This document shows positions 49,890-58,666 of a DNA stretch of 64,000 bases, one piece after another. The stretch is taken from the NCBI GenBank assembly GCA_964495885.1, contig CAZBWO010000017.1, positions 1 through 64,000 of the forward strand. The letters are read 5' to 3'. The first letter of the stretch is position 1. Every line of letters begins with the position of its first letter. The stretch is from PALG01 sp964495885. Lineage in GTDB: Bacteria; Bacteroidota; Bacteroidia; Flavobacteriales; Flavobacteriaceae. Under the pieces are notes generated by a model. It had not been told where the DNA came from. It saw only the letters and a program-made list of their open reading frames with translations, and did not search any database. The position numbers and the translations under genes are program-made.

Positions 49890-51635
49890 TTATAGTAAGT
49901 TTAATCCAGTATCAATTAGATGTGCCACTTTGGGCCTTCGTTTTTTTAGGTCGTTGAGGTGCTGTTTTACTTTCTTTGAGAATTCAGAATCTGCAGCGTG
50001 GGACAATTCATAAATTTCCAAGGGTAATAACCAGTCATCTGGGAACTCTTTTTGGAGTTGCTCAAAAACCTTTTCAAGGTAATCTTTGTTAGTTCCGTTT
50101 TGTTCCCTGTAACTTCGCACCAATTGATAAAGTTGGTTTTTGGTGTCTTCCTTTTCAGAAAAGACAGGTTTTACAGTTTCAGTGGCGCTTGCTTTGTGGG
50201 TCACTAAATCAAAGGAATGATAATCTGCAGGCCCCGCAAATGCAGAAATAATTTCTTTTCCAACCGCTAGGTCAAAATCACCCATTTCTGGGGAAAATAG
50301 CACTTCGTCTTTATATTTTACCCAACAATCCGTAAACTGAATGAGCATCAGTTTCCCGTTGAGGTTGCGCATTCCGGTAACGTTCATACCTTCTACGGTG
50401 ATACCGCTTTCAAATTCAAAAGCGATGGGTTTTCCATCGTAGAAATTATAGGCTTGAAGATCCCTGGGGCCCATATTTTCAATCGCAAGGTTTATTTTTT
50501 TCAATTTTCCCAAAGGTGATCTAAATCCGTTGGTGTGACGTTCTACCCCATGCCCAATCACTTCTTTTTCCCGGTAGGCCAAAGCCGTTTCGCCTTCGGT
50601 TTCAAAATAGACTACTTCGTTGTCTTCATTTTGGATCATTCGGGTGAAAACACCACTAATCTGAAGTCCTGTGCTCAACTCAATCGTACCAATTTGTTTA
50701 GAACCAATCAATTTTTTAAGTCCGCGCCAGCCTCCTTTCCGAAGCGCCATGGAATTGGCAAACTCTTCCAAGACTTCCTGTAAATAAGCAAAGTCTGGGG
50801 TGACAAATAATTGGGGTTGGGGTTTTGTGATATCAAAATCTTGATAGGCAGCTTCAATACTGTAAGGGATTTTTTGAACCTCGGGTTTCATGCACCATTC
50901 ACTCTCCCCAATGGAAGAAAGCAACCCAGCTCCATAAATTTTCGGATTTTCCACGGTGCCTACCATTCCATATTCTACGGTCCACCAATGTAAATTCCTT
51001 ATAAGTGCAATTTCACTAGGGTTGACTTCTTTTTCTTGAAGTGCCAAGACCGCTTTTTCAGCATCGTCAATGTCTTCCTTTGTGGTACCTTCTGCTTCTT
51101 TTAAGATGGAAAGCTTCCGCACTGCTTCATACATTTCGGTGTCATGGGCGCTACAAATAGCTTTTGCACCTATCTCCCCAAAACGCCGAAGGTATTCTGC
51201 ATAGTCCGGACTTGCAATAATGGGTGCGTGTCCAGCTCCCTCATGGATGATGTCTGGGGCAGGGGTGTATTCAATATTTTCCAATTGCCTGATATCACTG
51301 GCGATCACCAAAATTTTATATGCCTGAAACTCCATGAAAGCATTGGGTGGAATAAACCCGTCTACCGCAACCGCTGCCCAGCCAATTTCCTTCAGGATTC
51401 GGTTCATGCCATACATAGAAGGAATTTGGTTGATGGAAATCCCGGTTTGGCGCAACCCGTCTACATAGCTTTCATGGGCTACCTTGCTTAAATAGTCTAC
51501 ATTTTTTCGCATTACGAAGCGCCACACCGCCTGATTGATAGGCGTGTACTGCTCGTAATGTTGTGGTTTGATGTACTGCTTTAAGTGTGGTGGCAGCCGA
51601 TCAATCAATGCATTGCTTTCAAATCCAGTTTCCAT
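49890..51635 (-). CDS. Aromatic amino acid hydroxylase (phenylalanine 4-monooxygenase type)
   Basis: 581 residues, twice the length of the bacterial PhhA, as in other Bacteroidota. The catalytic domain is N-terminal, with pterin-dependent iron-site histidines in IIHEGAGHAPIIASPDYAEY and WWTVEYGMVGTVENPKIYGA (Glu ligand). The C-terminal 280 residues are an extra domain of unknown role. It converts Phe to Tyr with tetrahydropterin. It lies divergent from the TetR gene that heads the phenylacetate operon, so phenylalanine and phenylacetate use may be linked. Confidence 0.9.
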   Translation of the reverse strand: METGFESNALIDRLPPHLKQYIKPQHYEQYTPINQAVWRFVMRKNVDYLSKVAHESYVDGLRQTGISINQIPSMYGMNRILKEIGWAAVAVDGFIPPNAFMEFQAYKILVIASDIRQLENIEYTPAPDIIHEGAGHAPIIASPDYAEYLRRFGEIGAKAICSAHDTEMYEAVRKLSILKEAEGTTKEDIDDAEKAVLALQEKEVNPSEIALIRNLHWWTVEYGMVGTVENPKIYGAGLLSSIGESEWCMKPEVQKIPYSIEAAYQDFDITKPQPQLFVTPDFAYLQEVLEEFANSMALRKGGWRGLKKLIGSKQIGTIELSTGLQISGVFTRMIQNEDNEVVYFETEGETALAYREKEVIGHGVERHTNGFRSPLGKLKKINLAIENMGPRDLQAYNFYDGKPIAFEFESGITVEGMNVTGMRNLNGKLMLIQFTDCWVKYKDEVLFSPEMGDFDLAVGKEIISAFAGPADYHSFDLVTHKASATETVKPVFSEKEDTKNQLYQLVRSYREQNGTNKDYLEKVFEQLQKEFPDDWLLPLEIYELSHAADSEFSKKVKQHLNDLKKRRPKVAHLIDTGLNLL

Positions 51636-51725
51636 AGGATGTCAAAAATAGCAAGGAAACCTTTTGAAACCCAAGGGTTGTTGTTTTTTATTTCTTTTTT
51701 CAAGGTTTTCTTATCTTGCATAACC

Positions 51726-52295
51726 ATGAAAATTACGCCTCGTAAAGCAGAAATCATACACATAGCCTCCCAACTTTTCAAGGAGAAAGGTTATAGTGCT
51801 GTTACGGTTCGGGATATTGCGGATGCCATGGGAATCAAAGCGTCCAGTTTGTATAATCACATTGAAAGCAAACAGGAAATTCTTTCGGTGTTGGTGTTGG
51901 ATTTAGCCCGTGAATTTACGGAAGGCATGCAGCTGGTATTGCAGACAGCGAATTCGCCGCTACAGAAAATTGAACAACTCATTAAGCTTCATATTCGTAT
52001 TACGGTAAACCAATCGGAGGCATTGGCTGCTTTAAATAATGACTGGATGCACATGCAAGAAACAGAAGTGAAGGAATTTGTAGCGATGCGGGAAGCTTAC
52101 GAAGAACATTTCCGAAGCATCATTAAAGAAGGTATTTCTGTAGGGCAAATACAAGCCCGACACCCAGAAGTGATTCTTTTTTCAATTCTCTCTACTTTAC
52201 GAACGCTTTATCTTTGGTATCAAAAGCGAGGGAAGTTGGATATCAATATACTGGAGCGGGATATGACCGCAGTTTTGTTGAGGGGAATCGTTTAG
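51726..52295 (+). CDS. TetR/AcrR-family regulator, probable paa repressor
   Basis: 189 residues from ATG at 51726 (MKITPRKAEIIHIASQLFKE); the longer frame from 51585 overlaps the hydroxylase gene and is rejected. N-terminal TetR HTH: GYSAVTVRDIADAMGIKASS, then LYNHIESKQEIL. The ligand domain (60-189) contains ALNNDWMHMQETEVKEFVAM and resembles PaaR-type repressors of Bacteroidota and Thermus. It lies directly upstream of paaE, whose promoter contains a perfect palindrome. Phenylacetyl-CoA is the expected inducer; inference. Confidence 0.85.
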   Translation: MKITPRKAEIIHIASQLFKEKGYSAVTVRDIADAMGIKASSLYNHIESKQEILSVLVLDLAREFTEGMQLVLQTANSPLQKIEQLIKLHIRITVNQSEALAALNNDWMHMQETEVKEFVAMREAYEEHFRSIIKEGISVGQIQARHPEVILFSILSTLRTLYLWYQKRGKLDINILERDMTAVLLRGIV

Positions 52296-52306
52296 AAACA
52301 TTTAAC

Positions 52307-52337
52307 TTGCATTCCTAACTAACAAGTGTTAGTTTTG
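52307..52337 (+). promoter_or_regulatory. paa operon promoter with overlapping palindromic operator
   Basis: TTG (52307-52309), 20-bp spacer, TAGTTTTG (52330-52337) is an excellent Bacteroidota promoter, 19 bp before the paaE ATG. Inside it, AACTAACA-AG-TGTTAGTT (52317-52334) is a perfect 8-bp inverted repeat covering the spacer and half the -7 box. A TetR dimer bound there would block RNA polymerase. Confidence 0.75.
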
Positions 52338-52356
52338 TGTACATAACTATTTTCCT

Positions 52357-53427
52357 ATGGCCACATTTCACTCTGTGAACGTTCAGGATATCTATAAGGA
52401 AACACCAGATTGTTCAGTGGTGTCTTTTGAAATCCCTCCCCAGCTTGCCAATCAATTCAGTTTTCAACAGGGACAACACCTTACTTTACGGGCAATGATT
52501 GATGGGGAAGATGTTCGACGTTCGTATAGCCTCTGTTCAAGTCCTTATGAAGGTGCTTGGAAGGTAGCGGTGAAACAAATCCCCGAAGGTAAATTCTCTA
52601 CCTATGTCAATGAACAATTACAAGTAGGGGACACCATAGAATTGATGACGCCCAGCGGTACTTTTGGAGTCACCTGTTCCAACGATCCCAAGTTGTATGT
52701 TGCTTTCGTTGCAGGAAGTGGGATTACGCCTGTTATTTCCATGATTAAGGCACATTTGGAAAAGGAACCAGACTCGAGATTTCAATTGTATTATTTGAAT
52801 CGAACCGTAAAATCGATTATCTTTAAGGAAGAACTGGAACAGCTTCGGAACCAATATTTTGGACGTTTTGAAATCTTTTATTTCCTTACCAAAGAACACC
52901 GCGATATTGAATTGTTCAACGGAAGGTTTACTTCGGAAAAATTACAGGAAGTATTTCATAAACTAATGGATATTTCCCAAACAAACGAGGTGTTCCTTTG
53001 CGGGCCTGAAGAAATGGTGTTTTTGGTTAGGGACGAATTAGTAAAAGCAGGTATGCCGAAGACACATATTCACTATGAATTGTTTGTGTCTGGACTTTCC
53101 GAAGAAGATAAAAAAAGAGCAGAGCGATTAGCAACACAAAAAGTGGAAGGGGTGGAAGTCACCTTGATAGATGGAGGGAAAGAGTTCCACTATACCATGA
53201 CCAAAGATTATGACAACTTATTGGATGCAGCGCTAGGCGCCGGAGCCGATTTGCCCTTTGCTTGTAAAGGAGGGGTCTGCAGTACTTGTAAATGTAGGTT
53301 GTTGGAAGGAAAGGTAGAAATGAAAGTGAATTATGCTTTGGAAGAGGAGGAGCTGAAACAGGACTATATTTTAAGCTGCCAAGCAGTGCCTATTAGTGAA
53401 ACCGTAAAAATAGATTTTGACGTTTAA
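52357..53427 (+). CDS. paaE: Phenylacetyl-CoA epoxidase reductase subunit
   Basis: 356 residues. N-terminal ferredoxin-NADP reductase region with FAD motif RRSYSLCSSP and NAD(P) motif VAGSGITPVISMIKAHL (about residues 1-235), then a plant-type 2Fe-2S ferredoxin domain with Cys ligands in CKGGVCSTCKCRLLEG and a later LSCQA. It passes NADPH electrons to the di-iron oxygenase PaaAC. It is the first gene of the operon. Confidence 0.95.
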   Translation: MATFHSVNVQDIYKETPDCSVVSFEIPPQLANQFSFQQGQHLTLRAMIDGEDVRRSYSLCSSPYEGAWKVAVKQIPEGKFSTYVNEQLQVGDTIELMTPSGTFGVTCSNDPKLYVAFVAGSGITPVISMIKAHLEKEPDSRFQLYYLNRTVKSIIFKEELEQLRNQYFGRFEIFYFLTKEHRDIELFNGRFTSEKLQEVFHKLMDISQTNEVFLCGPEEMVFLVRDELVKAGMPKTHIHYELFVSGLSEEDKKRAERLATQKVEGVEVTLIDGGKEFHYTMTKDYDNLLDAALGAGADLPFACKGGVCSTCKCRLLEGKVEMKVNYALEEEELKQDYILSCQAVPISETVKIDFDV

Positions 53428-53438
53428 AAAATGGAATT

Positions 53439-54395
53439 ATGAGCGACAAGGATATTAAAGATTTAGAACAAATGTTCGAAGACCGCATCGAACGGGATGA
53501 GAAAATAGAACCGAAAGATTGGATGCCCGAAAAATACCGAAAAACCCACATTCGGCAGATTTCCCAACATGCGCATTCCGAAATTGTAGGCATGCTACCT
53601 GAAGGGAACTGGATTACCAGAGCGCCTTCCTTACGCAGAAAGGCCGCATTGTTAGCAAAAGTACAGGATGAGGCAGGACATGGGCTTTATCTCTATTCTG
53701 CCTGTGAAACCCTAGGAATTTCACGCGAAGAATTATTTGATCAATTACATACTGGTAAAGCCAAATATTCGTCCATTTTTAATTACCCAACCATTACTTG
53801 GGCAGATATTGGTGCCATTGGTTGGTTGGTAGATGGCGCTGCCATTATCAATCAAGTGGCATTGTGCACTACTTCTTTTGGCCCCTATGCCCGTGCTATG
53901 GTTCGTATTTGTAAAGAAGAAAGCTTTCACCAACGGCAGGGATATGAAATCATGCTCACTCTTTGCAATGGTTCCGAGGAACAAAAAGCGATGGCGCAAG
54001 ATGCTTTGAATCGTTGGTGGTGGCCTAGCTTGATGATGTTTGGTCCGCGGGATGAGGACTCCCCGCATACGGCGCAATCCATGAAATGGAAACTGAAACG
54101 CAAAACCAATGATGAACTGCGGCAACAATTTGTAGACCAAACGGTTCCGCAAGCCGAAGTATTGGGAATTACCATTCCAGATCCCGATTTAAAATGGAAC
54201 GAGGCCAAAGGGCAATATGATTTTGGGGAGATTGATTGGGAAGAATTTTGGCAAGTGGTGAAAGGTCACGGCCCTTGTAATAAAGAACGTATGGACGCAC
54301 GTGTAAGTGCTTGGGATAATGGTGCATGGGTTCGTGATGCGGCGATGTCATACGCCGAAAAACAACAAGATAAAAAAATAGCGAAAGCAAGTTAA
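53439..54395 (+). CDS. paaA: Phenylacetyl-CoA epoxidase catalytic subunit
   Basis: 318 residues. Di-iron ligand motifs are KVQDEAGHGLYLYSACE (E-x2-H) and RICKEESFHQRQGYE (E-E-x2-H). The bacterial multicomponent monooxygenase-like fold is indicated by NWITRAPSLRRKAALLA and GPCNKERMDARVSAWDNG. It epoxidises the ring of phenylacetyl-CoA with O2. Starts 11 bp after paaE. Confidence 0.97.
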   Translation: MSDKDIKDLEQMFEDRIERDEKIEPKDWMPEKYRKTHIRQISQHAHSEIVGMLPEGNWITRAPSLRRKAALLAKVQDEAGHGLYLYSACETLGISREELFDQLHTGKAKYSSIFNYPTITWADIGAIGWLVDGAAIINQVALCTTSFGPYARAMVRICKEESFHQRQGYEIMLTLCNGSEEQKAMAQDALNRWWWPSLMMFGPRDEDSPHTAQSMKWKLKRKTNDELRQQFVDQTVPQAEVLGITIPDPDLKWNEAKGQYDFGEIDWEEFWQVVKGHGPCNKERMDARVSAWDNGAWVRDAAMSYAEKQQDKKIAKAS

Positions 54396-54405
54396 GATCA
54401 TAGGT

Positions 54406-54690
54406 ATGAAAAAAGATTGGCCCCTTTGGGAAGTATTTGTTCGAAGTAAAAACGGATTGGAACACCGGCATTTTGGAAGCCTTCATGCCGCCGATGCCGA
54501 AATGGCCCTGGAAAACGCCCGGGATGTATATACCCGTAGAAACGAAGGAGTGAGTATTTGGGTAGTGGAAAGCAAACATATTACTGCCTCCAATCCTTCT
54601 GAAAATGGGGAGTTATTTGAGCCTGCTCAGAATAAAGTATATCGGCACCCCACTTTTTACAACCTCCCAGATGAGGTAAAACACATGTAA
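54406..54690 (+). CDS. paaB: Phenylacetyl-CoA epoxidase subunit B
   Basis: 94 residues with PLWEVFVRSKNGLEHRHFGS and LHAADAEMALENARDVYTRR, the PaaB family signature. It bridges PaaAC units in the epoxidase complex. Spaced 10 bp from paaA and 13 bp from paaC. Confidence 0.96.
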   Translation: MKKDWPLWEVFVRSKNGLEHRHFGSLHAADAEMALENARDVYTRRNEGVSIWVVESKHITASNPSENGELFEPAQNKVYRHPTFYNLPDEVKHM

Positions 54691-54703
54691 TCCTTCCGAA
54701 GTC

Positions 54704-55459
54704 ATGGATAACAAAACACTTTTTGAATACATTCTAAGCATTGCAGATAATAACCTTATCCTAGGGCAACGCCTTGGGGAGCTTTGTGGTCATGGGCCCA
54801 CCTTGGAGACAGATATTGCGCTTACCAACATTGCCTTGGATCTCTTTGGGCAAACCCGAAGCTATTACCAATATGCTGCGCAACTGCATCCAGATTTTGA
54901 TACGGAAGATGAGGTGGCGTTTCTTAGGAAAGAGCGTCAGTATAGAAATGCACTTTTAGTAGAACAACCCAATACAGATTTCGCCTATGTCATTGGGCGG
55001 CAGTATTTTTTTGATGTATTTCATTACCTACTTATCGAGCAATTACAGCAAAGTACAGATGCAACCCTTTCGGCCATCGCCACAAAAGCCATCAAAGAAG
55101 TGAGCTATCACAAACGGTTTTCTGGGGATTGGGTGAAACGATTGGGTGATGGAACTTCAGAAAGCCATACAAAAATGCAGCAAGCCGTAAATGATTTATG
55201 GCGGTATACCAATGAACTTTTTGAAGCTACACTTTTTGAAAAGGAAGCCGCTGAAGTAGGCGTAGGAGTTGTCTTGGAATCTTTAAAGGAAAGCTATTAC
55301 GAAACCGTAAGTTCCTTATTGAAGGAAGCCACCTTGGAGGTCCCTGAAAACCCATTCTTCCAAAAAGGGGGCAAGGAAGGCATCCATACAGAGCATATGG
55401 GCTACTTGTTAGCAGATCTTCAATACATGCAACGAACCTATCCCAGTTTGAAGTGGTAA
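54704..55459 (+). CDS. paaC: Phenylacetyl-CoA epoxidase structural subunit
   Basis: 251 residues with DNNLILGQRLGELCGHGPTL, LTNIALDLFGQTRSYYQYAA and VSYHKRFSGDWVKRLGDGT, typical of PaaC, the non-catalytic partner of PaaA that helps hold phenylacetyl-CoA. Overlaps paaD by 7 bp. Confidence 0.95.
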   Translation: MDNKTLFEYILSIADNNLILGQRLGELCGHGPTLETDIALTNIALDLFGQTRSYYQYAAQLHPDFDTEDEVAFLRKERQYRNALLVEQPNTDFAYVIGRQYFFDVFHYLLIEQLQQSTDATLSAIATKAIKEVSYHKRFSGDWVKRLGDGTSESHTKMQQAVNDLWRYTNELFEATLFEKEAAEVGVGVVLESLKESYYETVSSLLKEATLEVPENPFFQKGGKEGIHTEHMGYLLADLQYMQRTYPSLKW

Positions 55460-55959
55460 TGTTGGCAACAGCTCCACATATCGAACATCATTTAAAAACC
55501 ATTTTGGAAACGGTTTCAGATCCTGAAATTCCAGTACTTTCTGTATTAGATTTAGGAGTCATACGCGAAGCTGTGGAAAAAGACGGGATTGTGTATGTGA
55601 AACTAACACCTACCTATTCTGGATGTCCTGCCATGGATGTAATGGCCGATGATATCAAGGCTGCTTTTCAGAAGGAAGGAAAAGAGGCGAAGGTTACTTT
55701 GGTGTTGTCGCCAGCTTGGTCTACCGATTGGATTTCGGAGGCGGGAAAACAAAAAATGGAAGCCTATGGTATTGCAGCTCCCTTGGAAGCAAGTGCCGAT
55801 AAGGAAGCGTTACTTGGAGAAAAGAAATTGGTGAAATGTCCACAATGTGGCAGCACGAACACCCATATGGTAAGTCAGTTTGGATCTACAGCCTGTAAAG
55901 CGTTGTTCCAATGTGATGATTGCCAAGAACCCTTTGATTATTTTAAATGCTTAAAATAA
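55453..55959 (+). CDS. paaD: Phenylacetyl-CoA epoxidase maturation protein (DUF59/MIP18)
   Basis: 168 residues. N-terminal MIP18-like domain (SDPEIPVLSVLDLGVIREAV; TYSGCPAMDVMADDI) and a C-terminal zinc-ribbon-like set of cysteines (VKCPQCGSTNT, TACKALFQCDDC). In other systems PaaD is needed for epoxidase activity, probably in Fe-S assembly of PaaE. The ATG overlaps paaC. Confidence 0.94.
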   Translation: MVMLATAPHIEHHLKTILETVSDPEIPVLSVLDLGVIREAVEKDGIVYVKLTPTYSGCPAMDVMADDIKAAFQKEGKEAKVTLVLSPAWSTDWISEAGKQKMEAYGIAAPLEASADKEALLGEKKLVKCPQCGSTNTHMVSQFGSTACKALFQCDDCQEPFDYFKCLK

Positions 55960-56313
55960 ATGTTAGGATTACGCACGACCATATATAAAGTTTCAGATTT
56001 GCAAAAAGCAAAAGAATGGTACGCGAAAGCGTTTCAAACTGAACCCTATTTTGATGAACCATTTTATGTGGGATTCAATATTCAGGGATATGAACTTGGA
56101 CTTTTGCCGGATGCTTCCGAAAAAGGAGATAATGTGATGTCTTATTGGGGAGTGGAACAAATTCAAGAAACCTATGAACATTTGTTGTCTTTAGGAGCAA
56201 GTCCTCACGAAGCACCCCATAATGTGGGAGGGGAAATTGAAGTGGCTTCCGTAAAGGATCCTTGGGACAACATCATCGGAATTATCTATAACCCCCATTT
56301 TAAATTACCGTAA
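55960..56313 (+). CDS. VOC-superfamily (glyoxalase-like) protein in the paa operon
   Basis: 117 residues forming a single VOC module: TTIYKVSDLQKAKEWYAKAF, then NIQGYELGLLPDA and VKDPWDNIIGIIYNP. A metal-binding Glu is plausible in YELGLL but the usual His is not obvious. Starts directly after the paaD stop, with no gap, and paaG starts directly after it, so it is fully inside the operon. Canonical E. coli paa operons lack such a gene. It may detoxify a reactive intermediate or bind a CoA ester; inference. Confidence 0.85.
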   Translation: MLGLRTTIYKVSDLQKAKEWYAKAFQTEPYFDEPFYVGFNIQGYELGLLPDASEKGDNVMSYWGVEQIQETYEHLLSLGASPHEAPHNVGGEIEVASVKDPWDNIIGIIYNPHFKLP

Positions 56314-57093
56314 ATGAGCAGTATTACCGTTGAAATAAAAGCCAATAGCGCTTGGGTTACCTTAAATAGGCCCGAAGTCTTCAACAGCTTCAACCGTGAA
56401 ATGGCCTTGTCACTTCAAAACGTGTTGGATGAAGCAAAAGAAAATCCTTCCATTCGCGCGATTGTACTTATTGGATCGGGTAAGGCCTTCTGTGCGGGAC
56501 AGGATTTAAAGGAAGTCACCAGCCCAGAACTCAATCCCGGTTTCAAGAAAATACTGGAAGAACATTATAATCCTATTGTAAGTAGAATAAGAAGTATTGA
56601 AAAACCCATTATTGCTGCAGTGAATGGAGTAGCCGCTGGGGCCGGTGCTAATATAGCCTTGGCTTGTGATGTAGTGATTGCTTCGGAAAAGGCCAGCTTT
56701 ATTCAGGCATTCAGTAAAATAGGATTAATACCAGACAGTGCTGGAACCTTTTTTCTGCCTAGATTGATTGGCTTCCAAAAAGCATCTGCTTTAATGATGT
56801 TGGGTGATAAGGTATCTGCTTTTGAAGCAGAACGGCTGGGTATGGTCTATAAAGTGGCTTCCGAAGAAACCTTTATGGATGAAGTGCATCATATTGCGAG
56901 TACCCTTTCTGAAATGCCTACCAAGGCCTTGGGCATGACCAAAAGACTATTAAATCAGTCTATGAATCATACCCTAGAACAGCAATTGGATATGGAAAGT
57001 GTGTTGCAGATTGAGGCAGCTCAAAGTGAAGACTATGCTGAAGGGGTTGCAGCTTTTGTAGAAAAAAGAAAACCAAACTTCAAAGGACAATAA
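56314..57093 (+). CDS. paaG: Ring 1,2-epoxyphenylacetyl-CoA isomerase
   Basis: 259 residues of the crotonase fold with oxyanion loops GSGKAFCAGQDLKEV and NGVAAGAGANIALACD and the catalytic Asp region KIGLIPDSAGTFFLPRL, closely like PaaG. It converts the epoxide to oxepin-CoA and isomerises double bonds later in the pathway. Its stop overlaps the paaH start by 1 bp. Confidence 0.93.
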   Translation: MSSITVEIKANSAWVTLNRPEVFNSFNREMALSLQNVLDEAKENPSIRAIVLIGSGKAFCAGQDLKEVTSPELNPGFKKILEEHYNPIVSRIRSIEKPIIAAVNGVAAGAGANIALACDVVIASEKASFIQAFSKIGLIPDSAGTFFLPRLIGFQKASALMMLGDKVSAFEAERLGMVYKVASEETFMDEVHHIASTLSEMPTKALGMTKRLLNQSMNHTLEQQLDMESVLQIEAAQSEDYAEGVAAFVEKRKPNFKGQ

Positions 57094-58259
57094 TGATTAA
57101 GAAAGTAGGAGTTATAGGTGCCGGAACCATGGGAAGCGGAATTGCTCAAGTAGCAGCCACGGCGGGCTGCACCGTGCAATTGTTCGATACTCAGGAAGAT
57201 GCATTGGAGAAGGCAGAAAAGGGTTTGGAGAAAATTTTAAACCGACTCATTGAAAAAGAAAGGATAGATGTTACTGAAAAAAATAGAATTCAGGGGAATA
57301 TCGAATATGTGTCGTCCTTAAAAAATATGGCCAATGCCCAATTAATCATTGAAGCCATTGTAGAAAATCTGGAAATCAAACAAAAGGTGTTTCAGGAATT
57401 GGAAGGATTGGTTTCCGAAGAAACAATTTTAGCGACTAATACCTCTTCGCTTTCGGTGGCCTCTATTGCTTCGGCTTTGGAACATCCCAATCGTTGTGTG
57501 GGTATTCACTTTTTCAATCCTGCTCCATTGATGAAATTAGTAGAGGTAGTGCCTGCCATACAAACTTCCGAAGCAGTATTGAATAAAGCATCAAAGACAA
57601 TTTCAGATTGGGGTAAAACGGTTGCCATTGCCAAGGATACCCCAGGGTTTATCGTGAATCGGGTGGCACGGCCATTCTACGGGGAGGCGCTAAGAATCTA
57701 TGAAGAAGGAATTGCCAATTTCCATATTATAGACCGCGCGATGAAAGAGGTTGGGGGGTTCCGTATGGGCCCTTTTGAATTAATGGATTTTATTGGGAAC
57801 GATGTAAATTATACCGTAACCGAAACCGTTTTTAAAGCATTTTATTTTGATCCCCGCTACAAACCTTCCTTTACCCAAAAGCGTTTGAGTGAAGCAGGTT
57901 GGCTGGGTAGAAAGACCGGAAAGGGATATTACGAATATCACCATAGGGAAATGATGGTTCCAGAAGGCGATTCACCTTCCGAAGAACAACTTACTACAAT
58001 TTTCAATCGTATTTTGGTGATGCTTATCAATGAAGCGGCAGATGCATTGTTTTGGAACATTGCTTCCGCAGAAGATATAGATAATGCCATGACCAAAGGG
58101 GTGAACTACCCTAAAGGGTTGTTGGCTTGGGCCGATGAAAAAGGATTGGATTGGTGTGTAGAACAGATGGATGTATTGTATGAGACCTATCGGGAAGACC
58201 GCTATCGATGCTCGCCCTTGCTTCGGAAAATGAACCGTGAACAACAAACCTTTTTCTAA
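57093..58259 (+). CDS. paaH: 3-hydroxyacyl-CoA dehydrogenase
   Basis: 388 residues. NAD motif GVIGAGTMGSGIAQVAATAG, catalytic His in CVGIHFFNPAPLMKLVEVVP, and GFIVNRVARPFYGEALRI at the domain junction. A second short C-terminal dehydrogenase domain is present. Oxidises 3-hydroxyadipyl-CoA in the lower pathway. Its last base is the first base of paaI. Confidence 0.95.
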   Translation: MIKKVGVIGAGTMGSGIAQVAATAGCTVQLFDTQEDALEKAEKGLEKILNRLIEKERIDVTEKNRIQGNIEYVSSLKNMANAQLIIEAIVENLEIKQKVFQELEGLVSEETILATNTSSLSVASIASALEHPNRCVGIHFFNPAPLMKLVEVVPAIQTSEAVLNKASKTISDWGKTVAIAKDTPGFIVNRVARPFYGEALRIYEEGIANFHIIDRAMKEVGGFRMGPFELMDFIGNDVNYTVTETVFKAFYFDPRYKPSFTQKRLSEAGWLGRKTGKGYYEYHHREMMVPEGDSPSEEQLTTIFNRILVMLINEAADALFWNIASAEDIDNAMTKGVNYPKGLLAWADEKGLDWCVEQMDVLYETYREDRYRCSPLLRKMNREQQTFF

Positions 58260-58666
58260 TGGAGGGCGCCAAAATTCCATACAAGATGTTGTCTTTGGAT
58301 CCTTTTAGTCGGTGGATGGGTATCGAAATAATACATTGTGAAGTAGGCCGTTGCAAGGTGCAAATGACAGTACGTGAAGAAATGCTGAACAGTATGGGGA
58401 AGGCCCATGGTGGAATTTCCTATGCTTTGGCAGATACGGCTTTCGGCTTTACAGCCAATACCCATGGAAAATATGCCGTTTCCATTGAAACATCTATCAA
58501 TCATATTGAGGCGCTGAATCTGGGTGATGTTCTGGTAGCCGAAAGCGTGATTGAAAAAGTAAATAATAAACTAGGGTTTAACGTCGTGGAAGTAAAACGT
58601 GGCGAGGAACTGGTGGCACTCTTTAAGGGTGTGGTTTACCGAACCCAAAAAGATTGGACAGAATGA
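58259..58666 (+). CDS. paaI: Phenylacetate-pathway hotdog thioesterase
   Basis: 135 residues of the hotdog fold with NSMGKAHGGISYALADTAFG, the PaaI signature with conserved Asn and Asp. It hydrolyses dead-end CoA esters of the pathway. Stop overlaps the paaJ ATG by 4 bp (ATGA). Confidence 0.95.
   Translation: MEGAKIPYKMLSLDPFSRWMGIEIIHCEVGRCKVQMTVREEMLNSMGKAHGGISYALADTAFGFTANTHGKYAVSIETSINHIEALNLGDVLVAESVIEKVNNKLGFNVVEVKRGEELVALFKGVVYRTQKDWTE

Noticed and set aside
51585..51725. Extended start of the TetR regulator
   Set aside because: The extension overlaps the divergent hydroxylase gene, and the HTH begins properly at MKITPRKAEI from 51726.
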